From contig JAWPHD010001287.1 of NCBI GenBank assembly GCA_037043455.1, positions 248,001 to 312,000 of the forward strand: a stretch of 64,000 nt of DNA. The letters run 5' to 3'. The position numbers and the translations under genes are program-made. The notes beneath the pieces are model-generated. The model had not been told where the DNA came from and did no database searches. It saw only the letters and a program-made list of their open reading frames with translations. Origin of the DNA: Cyrtodaria siliqua. Lineage: Eukaryota > Mollusca > Bivalvia > Adapedonta > Hiatellidae. Within the stretch, counting starts at the first letter, position 1. Each line of letters opens with the position of its first letter. Of the stretch, positions 59,251 through 64,000 are shown piece after piece.

Positions 59251-60275
59251 AAAATGCATATACGCACGTGCGTATGTGCCTATGGTTACATGAATATAGT
59301 CAGTGACGGATCCATAATTTCAGATGAGTGTCGGGGAGGAGCGACGTGCGTGCGTGCGTGCGTGACCTTTATTAAAATTTGTGAAACTTCTCACCTTTTA
59401 GTGTGTAGTGGTTTGGGGCACAACATTAAAAACAAACAAACTGAAAACCAAAACAAGACCTCGGTCTGAGAGTGTCTCGTCCACCTATTTAATTGGTTTT
59501 GTACTGAAATGATGGTGTCAAATTTGACTCCGCCTCGGGGTCACAGTTTTAAATAGACTTTTATAAGGAAAAAACATTTGAAACAGTTCTCCTTCCCTGA
59601 AACTACAAGAGCTGTAGCTTTAAAGGGACACGTGGCAATCTGTTTTTATTTTTAAAACTAGCGGCGTCTCTTCCATTTGTTCAATCATTAATGTTAATTA
59701 TTATAATTGTATTAAGCCGTTTATTTTTGCCAGTAATATATTAAAACTTAAAGTATAATAAGACTAAATAGTGAATAATTAAAACTGGATTTATTTAAAT
59801 GTAACCAGGGTAAAAGTAAAAAGGATACTGGATATATAAATCGAGACACCCATTTCAAATACTTCAAGATTGCCGTGTGTCCCTTTAATATTGCGTATGG
59901 GCCGGTGGGTATGTGCTGGACATGCATGAGTATAGTCTGTGGCGGATCCATAATTTCCGATTGGCGTGTCGGAGAGGGGTGTGCGTGCGTGCGTGCGTGC
60001 GTGCGTGACCTTTATTAAAATTTGAGAAACTTCTCACCTTTAGTGTGTAGTGTGGGGGTGGTTTGGGGCGCAACATAAAAAACAAACAACAGCTGACGAC
60101 CAAAACAATACCTCGATCTGAGGGTGTCTCGCCTATCGCGACAAAAGAAAAATGAAATATTTAATTGGATTTGTGCTTAAATTATGGGGTCAAATTTGAC
60201 TCTGCCTCGTGGGTCACAGTTTTAGCAAGTTCTCCTTCCCTGAAACTACAAGAGATGAAGCTTTAATATTTAGTA
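59250..60275 (+). repeat. Tandem duplication of about 370 bp split by a MITE
   Basis: Two copies (about 59259-59623 and 59893-60266) share GACGGATCCATAATTTC or GGCGGATCCATAATTTC, GTGCGTGCGTGCGTGACCTT, TGAGAAACTTCTCACC and CTGAAACTACAAGAG. The first ends at the TTAA MITE and the second keeps the empty site GCTTTAATATT. Each has a GTGC microsatellite (59345-59364, 59978-60007). Confidence 0.75.
59624..59884. mobile_element. TTAA MITE, 261 bp, with paralogous empty site
   Basis: The left end AGGGACACGTGGCAATCTG and right end AGATTGCCGTGTGTCCCT are inverted, flanked by TTAA (59620-59623, 59885-59888). The duplicated host sequence at 60261-60270 (CTTTAATATT) is the empty site and shows the target was a single TTAA. 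Confidence 0.9.
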
Positions 60276-60862
60276 GTAACCATAAGCTTAAGGTCCTTTA
60301 CTAAGGGGTCCGATAGCGCCACGTTTTACATATATGGTAAATAGGGGAAAACTTTCAAAAAACATTCTCTTTACAAAATCCTGAGGTTTGATATTTTTCA
60401 TTTACTATAAGCGTATGATCCTCTACCAATTTTGTTAAAATGGTGACCCTGTGGAACAGTTTGGTCATCCGCCCTAGTGGTCACGTTTCACATAGACTTA
60501 CATAGGGAAACAATTCTCTGAAACCACCAGGTACAGATCTCTCACAATATTGCATGCAGCGTAAGTTTATGGTCCTCTATGGAGTCAAATCTGGCACCAT
60601 CCCGTGTGTCACAGTTTTAGTTATAAAGTAAAATCTGTAAAAAAAATCTTCTCTGACACTACGTGAGCTAGAGGTCTAATATTTTGCATGTACCATAATC
60701 CGCCATAATCTTATGATCCTCTGCTAAGCTTGTCCAAATGACCATGTGGTCAAATTTGGCCCCACTCCAGGATCAAATGTTTTGCATAAACTATATTGGA
60801 AAAAAATAAATATTTCTTCTCTGAAACCAGATATACACTTACTCAACAGAACAGATGGATAC
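60276..60862 (+). repeat. Family C tandem repeat, second locus
   Basis: About three units of roughly 190 bp with CTGAAACYACNNGAGCTA, TAATATTTTGCATGTACCAT, AAGYTTATGGTCCTCT and TTTTACATAGACTTATATAG-type blocks, the same family as 44830-46260. It begins in the duplicated segment upstream. Confidence 0.6.
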
Positions 60863-60867
60863 AACTA

Positions 60868-61150
60868 AGCATACTTAATGGCAATAATGCTTTATATGAC
60901 CAGTAAAGACAGTAAATGATTTTGAATTCATTTGCAGCGACTTTCTTTGCTTTAAATGGTATTGATCATTATTCCATATATGGTAATTTGGAACTATGAC
61001 ATCATAGTTCTCAAAATGGCGTCTCCCATATCCGTTTTATAACAACCTTCAAATTTGTTAATCATCCGATTTTGATAAGTCTTTCACCTTTTCCCAAGTT
61101 TTTCAGAACTCTCAATAATAAAGCTGTTTGGCTGTGGCGCTACATTCCCT
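60868..61150. mobile_element. Half copy of the palindromic TTAA MITE
   Basis: Matches one inverted half of 53796-54329 (TACTTAATGGCAATAATGCT, TCCATATATGGTAATTTGGA, TTGGCTGTGGCGCTACATTC then CCT) and ends at TTAA (61151-61154). The other half is missing. Confidence 0.8.
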
Positions 61151-61154
61151 TTAA

Positions 61155-61990
61155 GGTTCATTCCGTAAATACAATTTGACGTGTATTAGATTGGAACTGC
61201 ATTACTGATTCCTATTAATTGGTAAAGTAAGTTGATTACTTTCTAAATACGTAGTATAGTTTATTATCTTATAGTATATGAAAACATGAGAACATTCATA
61301 TAAATCGAGGGTCCAGCGCAGCACATTTGTATCTTCTGGAAAATATTGATATTGTATGACAGAATATGAAAACATGAGAACACTCATATAAATCGACTGT
61401 TCAGCGCAGCACAGTTGTGTCTTCTTTTTTATTTATATTAAGTTATGCCACTGTTGCGTTGAACCCGCGAAATGATTTCATTCACAATACATAATGGGTT
61501 ATGGCGAGCACAGTCGTGCATCAGCTGTATCACACGGTATCCAACTAGGTTCATATCTCATAAATTATATGTACACGGACAAAGTCTTAATTTAATATTT
61601 AATTTGAAACACACACTACTGTATGAGAAGAATTAAAAAAAAAATGCTTCTGGCCATCTCATAAATACAATTAAAGAAACTAACCCGCCACATAACGGCA
61701 AAATTACACTACAAAACCGTTAATTAACAAGAAAAGGTATAACACATATATTATACCATGGGAAGTACGGACTGCATGTAGATGTTCTGGATCCGGGATC
61801 GTTTTGATAGTGAAGGTCACCGGCACCTTGACCTTTAAATGAATAAGGATAAGGGTCATGTACTGGTCATGAGCAACCATTCATCCTTTCAAGTTGGAGG
61901 ACCTAGATCCATCAAGTTTGTAGTTGTTGATAGGACATCGTATTGATAGTGAAGGGCACCGCAACCTTGACCTCTAGTGACCGGAAAATA
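61155..61990. other. Intergenic with two local duplications
   Basis: ATGAAAACATGAGAACATTC / ATGAAAACATGAGAACACTC followed by ATATAAATCGA and CAGCGCAGCACA is repeated with an 88-bp step (61278 and 61366). TGATAGTGAAGG(T/G)CACCG recurs at about 61806 and 61953. No gene. Confidence 0.5.
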
Positions 61991-62520
61991 ACAAGAGGTC
62001 AATGACCTTGAAACTCTACTGATTGATTTTGATTTCAGGAAGTAGTCTATACAAACTTGCTTTTTGAAAATCTATTTTTAGCCGTAGCGGCCATCTTGAA
62101 TTTACGGCCGACCTGAAATTTTGCTTGGATCAATTAGACATCAAGAGCAGCTTTCCTGTGAAGTCTCATGGAAATCCGTCAAATAGTTTCAGAGGAGTAG
62201 TCGCTACAAGTTTTCATTATATAATTCTATGTAAACAAAGATGGCCGCTGACAGCCATGTTTAACATTGAATCAAAATGATGTTCGACTCCTATAACCAT
62301 CATGCCATGCTGATCATTTTAGAAAAAGTCCCATAGCAATATCTTTTATAGTTTTTAAGAAGTAGTCGCTACAAACTTATTTTTTAAAAATCTATTTTAG
62401 CCATGGTGGCCATCTTGAATTTCCGGCCGACCTGAAATTTGCTAAGATCATTTAGACATCGAAGAGCAACCTTCATGTGAAGTTTCATGAAAGCCATCAA
62501 GTAGTTTCAGAGGAGTAGTG
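61991..62520 (+). mobile_element. Family A element, copy 7 (5' intact, 3' truncated)
   Basis: Begins ACAAGAGGTCAATGACCTTG then AACTCTACTGAT (a G>A change in the subterminal repeat) and holds about 1.5 units. It breaks off inside a GTAGTCGC box (GAGGAGTAGTG) exactly where the 39-bp block shared with the methyltransferase upstream region starts. Confidence 0.8.
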
Positions 62521-63110
62521 GCATATATTCGACCAGTTGTCATAAGCGGTATTAACAAAGTGCCCCATAAACTCAGAATTTGATAAACGGCTCTCGGCTG
62601 GCCGCTCTCGGCTATCCGTTTAAACCTGGTGGGCGGGATCATGAATAATTTTTGATGACGTCATTCATTTCTGTGCACATTAATGAACGTCTGAGATGAT
62701 GCGAATTGAGGAAGCGAGAAAACAATGGATGCCCAAACAAGAATGTAAATTGTAATCATTTTCATTATCTAAACAGTGTAAGAATCAATCAAACGCTTCT
62801 TGCATTTCATATAACATTTATGAGGCGTACTTTCATTTATTGTTGTGGCATGTATTATTTTTTTTATCAACATTCCATGTTTGTAATCATTTTCGCGGTT
62901 TAATCAACGAGGTCGAGGTTGAGCAAAATATGCGGATACTCGGAACCATGGTATCTGTGAGAAGAATCAAACCATTATGCTTGTTTCTTTCTATACTACG
63001 ACTCGATCATGGCAGGTAGGCCTGAGTTGACTGGGGCCTCCTTAACCTTGACCAAGTTGAACAGTGTTGTGTGTGCAATCACAGAATCACTGTAATGTAT
63101 TGATGGAATA
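62521..63110. other. Intergenic with shared 39-bp block and a CRE site
   Basis: 62522-62560 is identical to 58867-58905. It is followed by an internal repeat (CGGCTCTCGGCTGGC, CGCTCTCGGCTATCCG) and ATGACGTCATTCAT (CRE-type) near 62652. No gene is recognised. Confidence 0.45.
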
Positions 63111-63114
63111 TACA

Positions 63115-63520
63115 GTACCTTCTAGTATGCAATGTGTTATTTGTTTACAAGTGTCCATCCATTTCGGCATACTTTCTATATATACGCAGTATTCCATCCA
63201 GCATGCAGTGCATTACAAGTGGCCATCCGTTTTGTTGTACTTCCTATGCATGCAATATACAATCTAGCTTGAAATATCTGTTTACAAGTGGCCATCCATT
63301 TTGGCGTACTTCCTATGCATGCAATATACCATGTAGCTTTCATGTAATATCTGTTTACAAGTGGCCATCTATTTTGGCGTACTTCCTACACATGCACTAT
63401 ACCATCCAGCATGCAATGCATATCCTATTTATAATTGTTCTTCTGTTTCGGCCTACTTCCTATAGACGTGTATGCACTATATATGCAATATTCCATCCAG
63501 CATGCAGTGTGTCACCTGTT
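63115..63520 (+). repeat. 72-80-bp tandem repeat
   Basis: About five units with CTGTTTACAAGTGGCCATCC, ATTTTGGCGTACTTCCTATG and CATGCAATATACCATCTAGC-type sequence (two starts at 63279 and 63351, step 72). The 197-codon open frame across it is repeat translation. Confidence 0.8.
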
Positions 63521-63551
63521 TTCTTCCTAATACATTACCTGTTTATAAGTG

Positions 63552-64000
63552 CAGGGCTAGAAATTAACATTTTTAGTTTACTAGACCACCGGTCTAGCAG
63601 GGCCGTCGATCTGCCGATTTTGCGTCCGGTAACAGGACGTTACCGGACGCATTCCCCCCTCCAAAAAGTATGTTTTTTTCCCCCATTTCAGACTCAAAAT
63701 TTCCCGCCTTTTTTTTGTGGTACGTAAAATATTGAGTCAGAACTGTATTTAATACAAATAAAACTTGTAGTATATTTAAAACAATGATTATAATCAAAAT
63801 TATGGCCACAAAATAAGCCCCCCTTTCCTGTAAAAGCACGCTAAAATTCCGCCACCCAAGGGTATGGGTCGCAGTCCCCCAAAACAGATCGACGGCCCTG
63901 TCTAGTAGTTGGGTAAAATCACTAGACCTGCTCAAAATTTACTAGCCCAATATAATATTCAACAGAAAATACTATTTTAATTCAAATTGCAGTTTCTTTA
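63552..64000. mobile_element. hAT-like element, left end (right end outside the window)
   Basis: CAGGGCTAGAAATTAAC matches the left end of 26813-27214 (CAGGGATTGAAATTAAC). The interior has ACTAGACCACCGGTCTAG-type palindromic sequence, interrupted by the element at 63598-63900 and resuming TCTAGTAG ... ACTAGACC. Confidence 0.55.
63598..63900. mobile_element. hAT-like MITE nested in a hAT-like element, TCTAG duplication
   Basis: CAGGGCCGTCGATCTG and CAGATCGACGGCCCTG are perfect 16-bp inverted ends. TCTAG is directly duplicated (63593-63597, 63901-63905). At 303 bp it is non-coding; the minus-strand 113-codon frame starts outside the right end and runs across it, so it is not a gene. Confidence 0.85.

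Noticed and set aside
63594..63935. 113-codon minus-strand ORF with a hydrophobic stretch
   Set aside because: It runs from outside the right end of the 63598-63900 MITE and through its whole length; the hydrophobic run comes from AT-rich TE sequence.

Overview
The window looks like a repeat-dominated stretch of a bivalve mollusc nuclear genome. The reasons are AT-rich sequence with almost no coding content, tRNA-headed SINEs of a type known from bivalves, a Jockey/CR1-type LINE, many short terminal-inverted-repeat (TIR) elements, and two dispersed repeat families I associate with bivalves (ends ACAAGAGG... and ...AGAGCTAAAAA). I cannot name the species from sequence alone. There is no bacterial-style gene organisation, CRISPR array or rRNA.

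Only one host-type gene is recognisable: an intronless FkbM-family (Methyltransf_21) methyltransferase on the minus strand (57662-58747), predicted to be a type II membrane protein. It is complete except for one in-frame TAA inside its S-adenosylmethionine-binding motif. A decayed, 5'-truncated LINE in the same orientation (about 54840-57650) starts about 30 bp after its stop codon.

Layout. 1-4410: satellite with 71/79-bp units, followed by a 167-bp palindrome, a TIR-bounded unique segment rich in CRE-like sites, and more satellite. 5.4-9.9 kb: microsatellites, a 92-100-bp array present twice, and a G-rich array. 9.9-18.8 kb: four copies of composite family A (320-bp internal units), interleaved with SINEs and a SINE-tail tandem array. 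19-21.3 kb: no recognised gene. 21.3-22.6 kb: nested inverted repeats with a 179-bp hairpin. 22.64-26.26 kb: a new-looking TIR element with a regularly spaced GACGTAAC motif, interrupted by family B. 26.7-30 kb: a possible ORF broken by a 402-bp TIR element, then a 2.65-kb 21-bp minisatellite. 31.2-38.5 kb: families A and B nested in each other, with further MITEs inside. 39.8-48.4 kb: a run of MITEs (TTAA, PIF/Harbinger-like, hAT-like, mariner-like) and SINEs. 50.3-52.1 kb: a foldback element whose arms are tandem arrays. 53.8-54.3 kb: palindromic TTAA MITE. 54.8-58.7 kb: LINE and methyltransferase. 59.2-64 kb: duplicated repeats, more MITEs and a family A fragment.

The most interesting signal is the shared architecture of families A and B. 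Their tandem bodies look unrelated, but both have a short 5' hairpin, a 5' subterminal GCTCTACTG(AT/GC), a GGAC-type microsatellite, and a 13-bp-stem 3' hairpin ending AGAGCTAAAAA. The stem bases differ between families but change in compensating pairs at both ends. This points to selection on structure and to recognition by an unknown (perhaps Helentron-like) mobilising machinery.
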